A stretch of 64,000 bases of DNA from contig JAUWYY010000007.1 in assembly GCA_030615605.1 (NCBI GenBank), forward strand, positions 1-64,000. Reading direction: 5' to 3'. Positions 52,881 to 62,181 of the stretch are shown here, one piece after another. Position 1 is the stretch's first letter. Each line of letters starts with the position of its first letter. This DNA comes from a bacterium (GTDB lineage: Bacteria > Armatimonadota > Zipacnadia > Zipacnadales > Zipacnadaceae). The notes beneath the pieces are model-generated. The model was not told where the DNA came from. It saw only the letters and a program-made list of their open reading frames with translations, and made no database searches. Made by a program: the position numbers and the translations under genes.

Positions 52881-53756
52881 TCACAGCCAGAGTAGGGCAG
52901 TACCTGGCGCCACTTCAATCTCGAACGACGTCTGGGCACGGACGTCGCCGTCCACCAGCGCCGGAGAGGGCTGGTCCGTTTGTATTGTCACGTTCTGAGC
53001 CCTCAGCATGGTAACTTTGGGATCACTCGTGTGCGCACCGCGCCTTACCCGGGGCAGCGCACGCAGCACTGCCAGGCGGCCTCGCATGCCCACAAGCACC
53101 ACATCCAGCAGGCCGTCGTCGCACCGCGCCTGCGGCGCGATCTTAAAGCCAGCCCCGTAGGAGTATCCGTTGGCAACGACCACAAGCAGCCAGTCGTCCT
53201 CGTAGCGCTGCCCGTCAACTTCCATAACGGCCGTCAGGAGTGCGCAGCGGACCAGCTCGGCAAGTACTGCCGGCAGGTAGGCCACCAGCCCCGATGTCAG
53301 GCGTGTGCGGCGATTGATGCGTTCCGCGATGCGTGCGTCGAAGCCCACGCCGACAGAGTTGATGAAATGCCGCGAGGTACCGACGAAGCGTCCCATGTCA
53401 ATGCGCTTGGGTGAGCCGTCCAACAACTGGCGCACCGCCGTGCCGAGGTCACCGCTCAGTCCGATAAAAGTGGCGAAATCGTTGCCGGTACCGCAGGGGA
53501 TAATGCCGCAAGGTACGCTGGTGCCGACCAGCCCGTTGAGTAGCTCGGAGAGAGTGCCGTCGCCGCCAACCCCAACCACCAGCTCATAGCCGCTTGCCGC
53601 GGCTTCGCCCCCCAGGCGGCCGGCTTCGCCTGGTGCTTTGGTCTCGATGAGTTCAACGCGCCAGCCGTCATCCGCTATGAGCCGTGCTGCCCGACGCCCT
53701 ACTGCGGCCCCGCGCAGTCTTCCCGCATTCGGATTGACTATCAGCGCAACTTTCAT
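52881..53756 (-). CDS. Diacylglycerol/lipid kinase (YegS/DagK family)
   Basis: About 291 residues. NPNAGRLRG opens the protein, the catalytic GGDGTLSELLNGL and IPCGTGNDFATF motifs follow, and the C-terminal SPALVDGDVRA is present. It phosphorylates diacylglycerol or another lipid at the membrane face. ATG 53756 has GGGGAG upstream. It lies 77 bases before the phosphatidyltransferase start and is divergent from PAP2. Confidence 0.88.
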   Translation of the reverse strand: MKVALIVNPNAGRLRGAAVGRRAARLIADDGWRVELIETKAPGEAGRLGGEAAASGYELVVGVGGDGTLSELLNGLVGTSVPCGIIPCGTGNDFATFIGLSGDLGTAVRQLLDGSPKRIDMGRFVGTSRHFINSVGVGFDARIAERINRRTRLTSGLVAYLPAVLAELVRCALLTAVMEVDGQRYEDDWLLVVVANGYSYGAGFKIAPQARCDDGLLDVVLVGMRGRLAVLRALPRVRRGAHTSDPKVTMLRAQNVTIQTDQPSPALVDGDVRAQTSFEIEVAPGTALLWL

Positions 53757-53954
53757 CCGAACTCCCCACTTCACTGAAGGCGGATGTCAGTCTGTGCTGA
53801 TTTCGCCTTCTGTAAGTGTTTTCCCTGCTGCCGGCGGAGAGCCATACGACACCGGCCAGGCTGGGCACGCAATCGTCAGTAATTGAAAGTCCTGCCTTCT
53901 TCTGGTGCAATGACTCCGATATCGCACCAGGTCACAGTCGTTCAGGGATTCAGC

Positions 53955-54890
53955 ATGAACGGTCTGGATCTATTACTGGCTCTGAAGACTATCCGTAATC
54001 GCGTGCTGGACGGCTTCTCCTGCGCCGTCACCTACCTCGGTTCTGAGGAAGCGTACCTGGGGCTGATTATCATCGTGTACCTATGCGTTAGCCGCCGCCT
54101 GGGGTTTCGGCTGCTGATGATGTTCGCCCTGTCGGCCTACGCGGTGTCGGTGCTCAAGGAACTATTTGCCACTCAACGGCCGTTTGTGATGTATCCTGAC
54201 ATTGTTCATCCCCTGGCGCTGTCCACCGCCGACGGCTATTCGATACCCAGCGGCCATGCGTTGCTTGCAACCGTGGTATGGGGGTATATTGCGCTGCAAC
54301 TGGGGTCGTGGCGCTGGCGCTTGGCTGCGCTGGCTGTAATCCCCCTGGTGTCATTCTCGCGCGTGTATCTGCACGTCCACTGGCCGGCAGATATGCTGGC
54401 CGGGATTGCCATAGGCGCTGGTCTGCTGGTCGTGTACGTTAAGGTTCTAGCCTCCACGCAGAAGCGGGAACTCCGGCTTTCTCCGGTAGTCTCTGGAGTA
54501 GTGCTTGCTATGACGGCAGCCCTGCTGTACACATGGGGTAGGCATTTGGCCGACGGGCCGCCCGCGGCGGGCGCACTACTAGGAGGCGGACTGGGCTACG
54601 TGGCTCTTGGCTGTATGAGCGGCTATACGGAGCGAGCTAGCCCCGTCGGGCAAATCATCAAGGCAGTGTCCGCCGTGGCTGTGCTGCTAGCGGCGAGATA
54701 CCTTCTAGCAAAACTGCTCGGTCCCGCCTCTCTCCTATCGTTGACAGGCAAAGGAGAACACTCACATCCTTTACGATTGGCTATCGTTTTCTATGACGAG
54801 ATCAAATGGAAAGTTCCGGGCCATCGGTCTCAGGTGATATATTGCGAGCCACAGTACGCAGTCTTTGGACTCTTGCGCAGGAGCGGATGA
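53955..54890 (+). CDS. PAP2-family membrane phosphatase
   Basis: About 311 residues and eight hydrophobic segments. All three phosphatase motifs are present: KELFATQRPF, YSIPSGHALL and SRVYLHVHWPADML. Candidate substrates are undecaprenyl diphosphate or phosphatidic-type lipids. The C-terminal 50 residues beyond the last helix look unlike the family and may be a read-on after a lost stop. ATG 53955 preferred to an upstream TTG. Confidence 0.85.
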   Translation: MNGLDLLLALKTIRNRVLDGFSCAVTYLGSEEAYLGLIIIVYLCVSRRLGFRLLMMFALSAYAVSVLKELFATQRPFVMYPDIVHPLALSTADGYSIPSGHALLATVVWGYIALQLGSWRWRLAALAVIPLVSFSRVYLHVHWPADMLAGIAIGAGLLVVYVKVLASTQKRELRLSPVVSGVVLAMTAALLYTWGRHLADGPPAAGALLGGGLGYVALGCMSGYTERASPVGQIIKAVSAVAVLLAARYLLAKLLGPASLLSLTGKGEHSHPLRLAIVFYDEIKWKVPGHRSQVIYCEPQYAVFGLLRRSG

Positions 54891-54894
54891 TGCT

Positions 54895-55152
54895 CTATTT
54901 GGGCACGAGGTCGGCAAAGGCTTGGAATTGCCGGTGCTGGTCGAACATCGTGAGCGGCCGAAGACGCTGTTCCGAAAAAGGCAGCCGGCCCGTACTATTT
55001 GGCATGTTGAGGATGTGCTCTTGGATTCTCGGTGCTAGCCCGAGGGACGCTTCGTTGGCCAATGACAATCTGTGTCTCATCATTCGCGCTGTCTGGCGCG
55101 GAAACGAGAACATGACTTCTGTTCCAGGTACGTCCATAACTCTGGGATTCAT
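54895..55152 (-). CDS. Hypothetical protein of 85 residues
   Basis: Open frame from ATG 55152 with Met-rich start and a GRLPFSEQRLRPLTMFDQ segment. The ribosome site is weak and no family is recognised. It could be real or a leftover of a mobile element. Confidence 0.25.
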   Translation of the reverse strand: MNPRVMDVPGTEVMFSFPRQTARMMRHRLSLANEASLGLAPRIQEHILNMPNSTGRLPFSEQRLRPLTMFDQHRQFQAFADLVPK

Positions 55153-55375
55153 GTACACATCTTGAGCTTTGGTGAGTACAGGACTCGGCTTATAGACTCA
55201 CTTTCTGTGGACAAATTGGGGCCGGATGTTCACAAGTAGGCGTCAAGAGCGGGCCATAACCTCTCTTATCGTGCCTACTTGTGGCAAGCTTGTGAATTCC
55301 GGCAGACAAATGTAACTCCTGAGCGCAGTAAGGTTCGCTTCGTGCTTCTGGTGCACAGAAAGGATGTGCATATAA

Positions 55376-55549
55376 GTGCAAAGCATTATAGACACACTCG
55401 CTCAGGAATTTCTGCTCTACCTGCAGGCCGAGAGGGGCTGTAGCCCCCTTACAGCCACGTCTTACCGCTCCGACCTGACACAATTGTTCACACATTTGCA
55501 AGAAAGCTACGGGGGGGATGCCCGCGCGGAGAGAAATGTGAAACAATAG
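55376..55549 (+). pseudogene. N-terminal fragment of a tyrosine recombinase
   Basis: GTG 55376, AAAGGATG upstream, encodes 57 residues: IIDTLAQEFLLYLQAERG, then SPLTATSYRSDLTQLFTHLQ. This is the SAM-like core-binding domain of XerC/integrase proteins. TAG at 55547-55549 ends it and the catalytic domain is absent. Remnant of a lost integrase. Confidence 0.65.
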
Positions 55550-55760
55550 CACGAATGTTGTCAGTACTGCCGCAACTCTTACTACTATCCGGGCTCCTTA
55601 ACCAGCATCCCCTTGATACGATTGTCGTTCGTGTCTGTCTGTTCTGCCATCCTCTACCTTGCCTACCCCCCGTTAACTCGGATAGGAGGAAGTAATCGTT
55701 ATTTGACGGCTCTTTCATAGACTTTCCTCCTAGTAACTCGAAATAACTTCAGCTCAGCGA

Positions 55761-56963
55761 TCAACGGCTGAGACATAGTTCATCCTGACACTTATGCCAT
55801 AACTCCATAGTCTCCTGCGGCTCCGGCCAGGCCCTGTCGCCCTTCAACATCAAGATCATGCCTCTTCTCCTGCCGCCGGTCTGCTGTAGTATATTACGGA
55901 ATGCCTGGCCGAGTTCCTCCCCTGCTCGCACCGGTAGGGGGCCGTAATATACCTTGCCAGCCTTTATCATATTGCCAATGACTTGGTCAAAATCTGGCCA
56001 AAGTTGGGGATCGCCAAAGTTTATCGCCGTGATCTCGGGAGCAGACAGCAGGTTATCCAAATGATGCTCATACACTCCACAGGAGTGATACCATCCGCCT
56101 CCGAAGGCCTCGAATACACGCCTGATACGGGGCAGGGCAAACTCGCGGTGCATCTGCGGAGAGACGCTGACTACAGGGTCGTCTACAACCCTTACTGACC
56201 CGCGTGCCATATACAGACAACCATGGTATCCTGAGGTCTCTTCTTCCCCCACGGCCTTTTTCAGCAGCCGGCAGGAACGTATGGAGGCCTCAGCACATTT
56301 GTCAAGCAGTTCGCTGACGAATTCCGGATCATCATAGAAATCAGTGTATATCGCGTTTCCGCGAACGGCCTGAGCCGTTACAAGGGGCCCTCCCGTATCG
56401 GCAGGATATACACGCACACCGGCTGGTGCATGCTCGATGAAAAAGTTAGTGAAGTCAAGCAGCTTAGCAAATGAAGCCCCGCTTTCCACGCTTCCCGGGT
56501 CAATATCTCTGATTTCTTCCTTGATAGGATGAGAGACGACGTGCACGCCAGCTACCTCATTTACCTCACACTTGGCGCCGAAGGACTCGGGCAGGGAGGA
56601 CATAATGTACGCGCGTATGGCCAGTTGGGCGTCACTGTTGCTTCGTGCCCAACTCAGAATCTCCCAAAGAAACTCGTACAGCATCTTTTCCGGGGAGCCC
56701 AGTTGCTCGGTCAGCGAGTAATGCGGATAATCGTAGAACTCCGGCACCTGAGCACCGCCCATAAGCTCATGCTCGGCGAGCTTCCAGTACCGGTTATAAG
56801 GAAGCTCAGGCGTAGGGGGTTCAGTATGGCCCAAAAGAAGCGGCAGGTAGTCGGTCTCCTCCCCACACCATACAGCGGCCTGCCTTCGGCGGCCCCTCTC
56901 GACCACTTCCGGATCAATAGCTCGTTCGACAAAGTCAATAATATCCTGGAGCGGCACACTCAT
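55761..56963 (-). CDS. Uroporphyrinogen decarboxylase-family (URO-D) protein, probably corrinoid/methyltransferase-like
   Basis: 400 residues with the URO-D barrel. The C-terminal YHSCGVYEHHLDNLL and VYYGPLPVRAGEEL stretches match the MtaA/CmuA/MtbA side of the superfamily. It lacks the N-terminal Phe-Met-Arg-Gln motif and substrate arginines of HemE. Such proteins often move methyl groups between corrinoids and small molecules. It should not be counted as a haem-pathway HemE. ATG 56963 is at the end of a small leader frame. Confidence 0.7.
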   Translation of the reverse strand: MSVPLQDIIDFVERAIDPEVVERGRRRQAAVWCGEETDYLPLLLGHTEPPTPELPYNRYWKLAEHELMGGAQVPEFYDYPHYSLTEQLGSPEKMLYEFLWEILSWARSNSDAQLAIRAYIMSSLPESFGAKCEVNEVAGVHVVSHPIKEEIRDIDPGSVESGASFAKLLDFTNFFIEHAPAGVRVYPADTGGPLVTAQAVRGNAIYTDFYDDPEFVSELLDKCAEASIRSCRLLKKAVGEEETSGYHGCLYMARGSVRVVDDPVVSVSPQMHREFALPRIRRVFEAFGGGWYHSCGVYEHHLDNLLSAPEITAINFGDPQLWPDFDQVIGNMIKAGKVYYGPLPVRAGEELGQAFRNILQQTGGRRRGMILMLKGDRAWPEPQETMELWHKCQDELCLSR

Positions 56964-56992
56964 TTTCTTCCTCGCTCTCTGAAATAGCCGGA

Positions 56993-57070
56993 ATTACCCG
57001 TATGGTTTATTGCTCCTGTCAACATTCTCCGTATGACGCAGTAATTCTTCTCCTTCTCAGCCATTTATCT
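56993..57070. repeat. Dispersed repeat, copy 2
   Basis: CCGTATGGTTTATTGCT...AACATTCTCCGTATGACGCAG, the most diverged copy; it is the leader of the URO-D gene. Confidence 0.4.
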
Positions 57071-57351
57071 GCAAAATGTGAGTTTGGAGCCCTCCTGACG
57101 GTTATATTATCCGGAATTAGGTAACATGAGCGGGTTGCAGGCATACAGCAGACATGCTACTGCCTCGGAATTCCAGACGTATGCAAGCGTCAAATCCCAG
57201 CCTCAACTGTTCCTCCGTGCTTTCACCCATCAGGTGCATCGCACAATATCTGTCAATATTGCTGCATTGCCCCTTATGATGCTTCTTTATTGGTGTCTGA
57301 ACCCAATCCCTTCTTGTTCATACGGGCAATCCGGGCCTAGGCCTACCCCTA

Positions 57352-57440
57352 TGTCTGGGATTTCCCATATGCTTTGTTGCTATGCTTAGCATTCTCTGTT
57401 TGCTGCACTAATTCCTCCTGGTGCAGATCATTTAGGTAGA
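57352..57440. repeat. Dispersed repeat, copy 3
   Basis: TGTCTGGGATTTCCCATATG, then GCATTCTCTGTTTG and GCAGATCATTTAGG; the closest match to copy 1. Confidence 0.55.
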
Positions 57441-57577
57441 GAAACCCGAGATTGGAAGACTTCTGCAGAAGATTCTGCCCCAAATTGAACAACTAGGATA
57501 ACTCTGGGGCAAGGGCAGACACAGTCCCGCCTGGGCATCAGCAAAACTACCCAGCCTTCGCCACAGTGAGGTCATAG

Positions 57578-57772
57578 TCACGCGGCACCGGGCGCTAGAG
57601 CCCAAATTCGTGCCAGAATTTGCTCGAAGAGCTGCTTGGATACTGCCACCTCCGCCATCTGGAAGATTACTTGTCGTGCATGGTGAACTACCTTGGCCCC
57701 GATCTTAATCAGCTTAACCTGGATACTGCGCAGTGACCAGTGTCGCACGCTGCCCGGCAGCGCCATTCCCAC
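57578..57772 (-). pseudogene. C-terminal fragment of an IS1380-like transposase
   Basis: RHWSLRSIQVKLIKIGAKVV, then HHARQVIFQMAEVAVSKQLFEQIL: the closing part of IS1380-type transposases. The DDE region upstream is gone; the real similarity covers about 57590-57745. Confidence 0.55.
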
Positions 57773-58585
57773 CGCCCCTAGCGTCGCACGCGCCCAGCGG
57801 CAGCTTGTCCTCCCCTGATGCCGCCGGCCTCACTGTCTCCACCAAATCTCCTCCAGACAACAATACTTGTGGCGCGTGTTCTGCCATAATCTTTCCACTT
57901 GTCCCTTGAGGATATCGGTCACTTCGCTGTTGCACGCGGATTAAGTCAACCCGACATCCAACAGCCGATTACCTGGCCAATTGCGTCACGCGCAGCCTGG
58001 CTTCATCATGCCACATATCCAGTCACGGACCTCTCTCCTGCGTCTCACCCACAGAGCTGTGGGCAGATCGGCCCCAGCCAGGTTAGGTCCGAAGCTTCAG
58101 CTTCCTGCACACTGAACACCTGGCAGTTGTTCTCACCTGCAGTTCCTCCATAAGCCTCTCCTTTCACCAGGTGCTTGGGGATCTTGCCTATGTTTACGTC
58201 ATCATTCCCGGCCAGGATGCATTTTCCCATCAGTCGCCGCTTGGTTCAGAACTATCGCTCCCCTCCGCAGTTCACGCAGACGGCGATGGTTCATAGACAT
58301 GCACTATTCTTTATATTATACTGAGTGTATTTTTAGCGAGTCTACCCTATCGGGCACTATTCCAAACAGGCAGGTCCAGTTGATGGTTCTTGTGTGGCTC
58401 CTGCCATAGTCCGGCCCTACTTTTTCGAAGACGATGGGGTATGTATGACGCAGCAATTTCGGTGTGATGGGATAAAAGCCAGTTTTTTGGGTAGAATAAA
58501 CTAAAGCTACCATCAAGTTAAGCTCAGATAGAACCCAAGGGCAAAGCATTAACACCTGGTGCCGGAACGGGCAGGGGTAACAGCA

Positions 58586-59347
58586 ATGAGACAATGTGTG
58601 ATATGTGCAGTATTCCCCGATCACAAGGGGAGCCATTACAGCATAACGCAACTCAGCGCCCGCATTCGACACGCCCGTCTTAAGCTGGGGAGCTCGAGCA
58701 AGTGGTGCGAACTGCCGGGATGCTTCACGGCACAGGATAACGCAATAATGGCGACTGCACACATGACCGAGTACTCCCGTGCACACACCGTGACAACCGG
58801 CTACTGGATTTGCGAGAAAGACGAAGAGTTTGAAGACTTCATTGATGGCGGCAGTAAGCAAGAGGAAGCCGACGGAGTACAAGAGGAAGCCGACGGAGTA
58901 GTTGATAGTTCGAATGAGGAGTCCGAGGCCACACATAACAACGCAAACGTAGAGATCGCAATAGACCTCCCGGCTCCGGAATACGAGGTTGGGGCCGGGA
59001 CGCAGGAGGGTATGAAGATGGCAAATTCAGGTTCACAGGGGCACCTGATCTGGTCGAAAAGCGGCCTGCAGGTAGACGTATCTCTCAATGGCAGCGACGA
59101 AGCTGGGCCCGACGTGGCACATCTGAAGAAGGCTCTTAGGGGCTTCGAGCCATCTGAGCAGGTCGTAGCCACCGTTACTGAGATCCTGGGGCGCGGTGCT
59201 GCCTGGATATCGCTCCAGGTCGAACCGGGTAACCAAGCGCAGTTGCTGATGTCAACGGGTCTGGTGATCGAGCATCTGACCAACGCCGGGCTGTGCGATG
59301 AGGTCCTGCTCACGGGCAGTCCCGGACAACAACCGGCAGCAAACTGA
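58586..59347 (+). CDS. Hypothetical acidic protein with an internal tandem repeat
   Basis: About 253 residues from ATG 58586. N-terminal CVIC and further cysteines hint at a small metal site. A very acidic middle includes a 21-base exact tandem duplication (58859-58900) giving two QEEADGV units. The C-terminal 100 residues (LIWSKSGLQVDVSLNGSDE onwards) look folded. No family recognised. Ribosome site weak. Confidence 0.45.
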   Translation: MRQCVICAVFPDHKGSHYSITQLSARIRHARLKLGSSSKWCELPGCFTAQDNAIMATAHMTEYSRAHTVTTGYWICEKDEEFEDFIDGGSKQEEADGVQEEADGVVDSSNEESEATHNNANVEIAIDLPAPEYEVGAGTQEGMKMANSGSQGHLIWSKSGLQVDVSLNGSDEAGPDVAHLKKALRGFEPSEQVVATVTEILGRGAAWISLQVEPGNQAQLLMSTGLVIEHLTNAGLCDEVLLTGSPGQQPAAN

Positions 59348-59567
59348 GCGAGCGGCGGAGCGGGCTTCGATCGAACCACGGGGAAGAGGAGCCATTCGAA
59401 GCAATCGGATCCCAGTGGTGAGTGGCTAATGCATTGAACCAGTCTGCTCTTACGAGCAACATCTAGTAGAGGGCTGATCCGGGCCCCAGCTATGGTAGTG
59501 CGAAACAGAGTTACCAGTAGCAGGGGTTCCAGTTGAGAACCAAACAAGCACAGGAGGAGCGAGCAAT

Positions 59568-59870
59568 ATGGACGCCAGAATGATGTCCGTCATAGTGGAC
59601 GGCAAGCGCTATCGCACCAAAGGTGCCGAACCTCTAGCCAGCGACGTCAACTCGGCCGGCAATGGCAAAGAGCACGTAGGACGCAATACCTTCTTGTTCC
59701 GAACCAGCAAGGGCAGCTACTTCATGCAGCACCAGACAACGTGGCCCAGGGAGCAGGACTCATTGACGCCCCTGGCCCGAGAAGAAGCCTTCCGGGTCTT
59801 CACGGAGCTGCCGGCTAAGATGATGGAGCATGAGGAAGCCTTCCCGGGCGTCAAGATAGAAGACGCCTGA
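59568..59870 (+). CDS. Hypothetical 100-residue protein
   Basis: A strong AGGAGGAGCGAGCAAT site precedes ATG 59568. It contains NTFLFRTSKGSYFMQHQTTWP and ends in VKIEDA; soluble, no cysteines, no membrane segment. No family recognised. Same strand as the preceding hypothetical gene, 220 bases away. Confidence 0.55.
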   Translation: MDARMMSVIVDGKRYRTKGAEPLASDVNSAGNGKEHVGRNTFLFRTSKGSYFMQHQTTWPREQDSLTPLAREEAFRVFTELPAKMMEHEEAFPGVKIEDA

Positions 59871-59914
59871 GGCATCCAGCCTCGCCAGAGACGCTGGTAG
59901 GCAATAGCAGGTTG

Positions 59915-60019
59915 TCAAGGCAGGCCCAAAGGCCAGGCAGAGCCATCAGTTTGACAAGCACTGGGGCACGGACCTGACAGGGCCACTGTGATGCTCACAA
60001 CTGCAGCCAGTAACGTCAT
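59915..60019 (-). CDS. Possible 34-codon signal-like peptide after a duplicated leader
   Basis: ATG 60019, GAGGACAGTATC upstream, begins MTLLAAVVSITVALSG, a signal-like stretch. The leader duplicates the region before 60762 (see findings). It may be a truncated copy of the neighbouring secreted protein. Confidence 0.25.
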   Translation of the reverse strand: MTLLAAVVSITVALSGPCPSACQTDGSAWPLGLP

Positions 60020-60051
60020 GATACTGTCCTCGTTTGATGCTACATTGCTCG

Positions 60052-60732
60052 CTAATCAGCCAGGTTCTGGGCTTGTTGCCTGGCCTCGTGGGCCGCAATG
60101 AACTTGTCGATGTCGCCGCCTGATTTCACCTCGACGTTGAGCGGCACTTTCACCTTATCTAGCGCCACTTGCCCGCCTAGATATAGGTCCATCATAACGA
60201 CGCCGACGTCAGTGGTGACCGACTGAGTAGTCTGATGAACCTTGCGACGGATGGCCCGCTGATCCTCGTCAAGCTCTGCGTCAAGGTTCTCGGCCCAGCC
60301 TGCATCAAACTTGTCAGTGCACTCGCCCTCGTCCACCGGGGGAAGGTCGGGATATTTTTCTTGAGGCCACTCCCAGCCGAATGCGCTAACTTGCCACTCG
60401 AATGGTATCTCCTTATCCTCGTCCCACGGTGAGACCAGACCACGCCCGGGATGCAGAACCAGTCTAAGCGGTGTGCCCTTCAGCAACGCATACTGTTCGA
60501 GGAACTCGTTGAAGGCATTGGCGTCACCGGTGAAGTAGAAGTAATCACTTGCGTTGACAAAGAACCCATGGACTCGGTTCTCTCGGTCTACGAGTTCGCC
60601 AAGGCCCTCCGGCCAGTATGAAGCTCTTCCAACGGGCGTCCCGACCGGATACTCCATCGCCAGCCCAAAGACCCAAATGCAGCACGTGACACTGATAAGC
60701 ACAACCGCAATTGCAACTATCGTTTTCTTCAT
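60052..60732 (-). CDS. Hypothetical secreted or anchored protein
   Basis: About 226 residues from ATG 60732 (AGGAGG upstream; ATG 60762 also has GGGAG). An N-terminal helix (MKKTIVAIAVVLISVTCCIW) is a signal or anchor, followed by an acidic globular part with WEWPQEKYPDLPPVDEGEC. No family recognised. It lies 31-61 bases after the DUF4349 stop, so may be an accessory gene of the sigma-factor unit. Confidence 0.6.
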   Translation of the reverse strand: MKKTIVAIAVVLISVTCCIWVFGLAMEYPVGTPVGRASYWPEGLGELVDRENRVHGFFVNASDYFYFTGDANAFNEFLEQYALLKGTPLRLVLHPGRGLVSPWDEDKEIPFEWQVSAFGWEWPQEKYPDLPPVDEGECTDKFDAGWAENLDAELDEDQRAIRRKVHQTTQSVTTDVGVVMMDLYLGGQVALDKVKVPLNVEVKSGGDIDKFIAAHEARQQAQNLAD

Positions 60733-60792
60733 GGGACTGACCTCCTGTGCGAGTGACGTCATGATACTCTCCCTTTGATGTTACGTTGCTCA

Positions 60793-62181
60793 CTAATCGG
60801 TCCGGCGCAGCCGTCCCCAGAAGAGGGTCAGTAGCACCACCAGCGGCACCCAGATGATGGCGGTCGCGCCGACCCACGCCAGGGCGTGGCCACTGCGCTC
60901 CAGCATCTCTGAGAGGAAGCCGGCCGGTCCGCCGCGCTCCTTTAGCGTGAGCTGCAGCATCGGCCAGTGCGTCTCCTCGGCCAGCTTCGTCAGGATCTCC
61001 TTCTCGCGGCGCATTTCACGGCGGAGCTGGTCAATCTCAGCTTTGAGCTGGCGCTTTTTGTGCGAGTTGGTCTCCTTCTCGTACTTCTCCACCAGTATCT
61101 GCTCGCGGTCAGCCCGGCTGCGGATCTCCGCGCCCTGGCCAAAATACTCCCGGGTGACATCCTGGCTCTCGCCGACCAGCTTGAGCACCCTGCCGAGCTT
61201 CCGCAGCTCCGTAATCGCCGCCTCGAAGCCGTCTTTCGGCAGACGGATGGTCAGTACCGCCGTGTCGAGCGCGTGGGCGTCAATGCTGATCTCGTCGCTG
61301 GCCACGAACCCACCGTGTTTTTCGACAATCGAACGGGCCTCGTCGTAGGACTTCTCGACGTCCTTGACTTCCAGCTCCAGTTCTTTGTCTACAACGACCT
61401 GCCGCTCCCCTGATAAGTCCCGCCACGGCTCCTCCACCTGCGGCGCCTGCGGCGGCCTGCCCTCTGAGAGCGCTTGCTCCACACTTCCACGTGTGACAAC
61501 GACTGATTCCGCAGGTCTGCGTGCCAATTTCGCGTATGCGTCGCGAAACCCCATGTTCGCCCCCGCCTGCTCCCCTTCGGCCGCCGCCTGCTCCTCTTCA
61601 GGCAATCCCACCGTACTTTTCAGGCCAGGTCTGTGGTCCACCCAGCCCGACCCCTCCGCCCCCTCAAGGGCCAATTTGCCGCCTGCTATTCGGTCACCGA
61701 AGGAATCACTCTTAGAGTGTCCGTCCTGATGCGCCCAGCCGCTCTGCGCCTCCGTCCGCACAGTCGCCTCCGGAATGGGTGGCGTCGGGGCGGGCCCTGC
61801 CATCCCCGGTGCCATCCCCGGCCCCGTCGCCACCTTAGGGACGGGCTCACCGGGCCGCAACGCAAGTGGTGGCTGCGCCGCGACCTGAAGCTGCCTCACG
61901 TCGGAGTGAGCTGTCGTCGTGGATGCCACATTCTTCGCACTCATGAAGAGGGGTAATAGTGTGAACAGGCCCACGGCCAGCACCAGCACTGCTGCCGTCG
62001 CGACAACGTTGCGTAGCGGCGCGTACCACCGCGGTGTGGGCGACCTGCCCTGCTCGGCGTCTATTTGGTCCAGCGCATTCACGCATCGCTGGTGCAGATC
62101 CCTGGGCGGATTCTCCTGGGGAAGACCCTCGAAAACCTCGTCCAGGGGCGATTGAAAGTTTTCAGTTCTGTCTTTGTCCAT
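60793..62181 (-). CDS. DUF4349 membrane protein, likely anti-sigma-type partner
   Basis: 462 residues. The N-terminal ~55 residues are cytoplasmic. A membrane helix (NVVATAAVLVLAVGLFTLL) follows, then a long Pro/Ala/Gly-rich external linker, a DUF4349 region (ELEVKDVEKSYDEARSIVEKHGGFV to about residue 430, partly coiled coil) and a last membrane helix. The gene overlaps the ECF sigma gene by 20 bases, the standard arrangement for an anti-sigma factor. No zinc-binding HxxxCxxC is present, so it is not a ZAS-type anti-sigma. Confidence 0.75.
   Translation of the reverse strand: MDKDRTENFQSPLDEVFEGLPQENPPRDLHQRCVNALDQIDAEQGRSPTPRWYAPLRNVVATAAVLVLAVGLFTLLPLFMSAKNVASTTTAHSDVRQLQVAAQPPLALRPGEPVPKVATGPGMAPGMAGPAPTPPIPEATVRTEAQSGWAHQDGHSKSDSFGDRIAGGKLALEGAEGSGWVDHRPGLKSTVGLPEEEQAAAEGEQAGANMGFRDAYAKLARRPAESVVVTRGSVEQALSEGRPPQAPQVEEPWRDLSGERQVVVDKELELEVKDVEKSYDEARSIVEKHGGFVASDEISIDAHALDTAVLTIRLPKDGFEAAITELRKLGRVLKLVGESQDVTREYFGQGAEIRSRADREQILVEKYEKETNSHKKRQLKAEIDQLRREMRREKEILTKLAEETHWPMLQLTLKERGGPAGFLSEMLERSGHALAWVGATAIIWVPLVVLLTLFWGRLRRTD

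Larger units (their letters stand above)
54891..55760. other. Gene-poor stretch with a recombinase remnant
   Basis: 870 bases between PAP2 and the URO-D gene, holding only the low-confidence 85-residue frame and the recombinase fragment. Otherwise nothing supported. Confidence 0.45.
56964..58585. other. Long intergenic stretch with repeats and an IS remnant
   Basis: 1.6 kb with no intact gene. It carries repeat copies 2 and 3 and an IS1380-like transposase piece. A 34-codon frame (56961-57065, minus) ends in an ATGA overlap with the URO-D start but lacks a ribosome site. Confidence 0.5.

Noticed and set aside
55761-56963. URO-D-family protein as the haem-pathway HemE
   Set aside because: The HemE N-terminal substrate motif is missing and the gene is far from the haem locus, which bypasses uroporphyrinogen decarboxylation.
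58045-58230. 61-codon minus-strand frame between the IS1380 remnant and the acidic hypothetical gene
   Set aside because: Gly/Asn-rich but with no start signal or recognised family; may be decayed mobile DNA.
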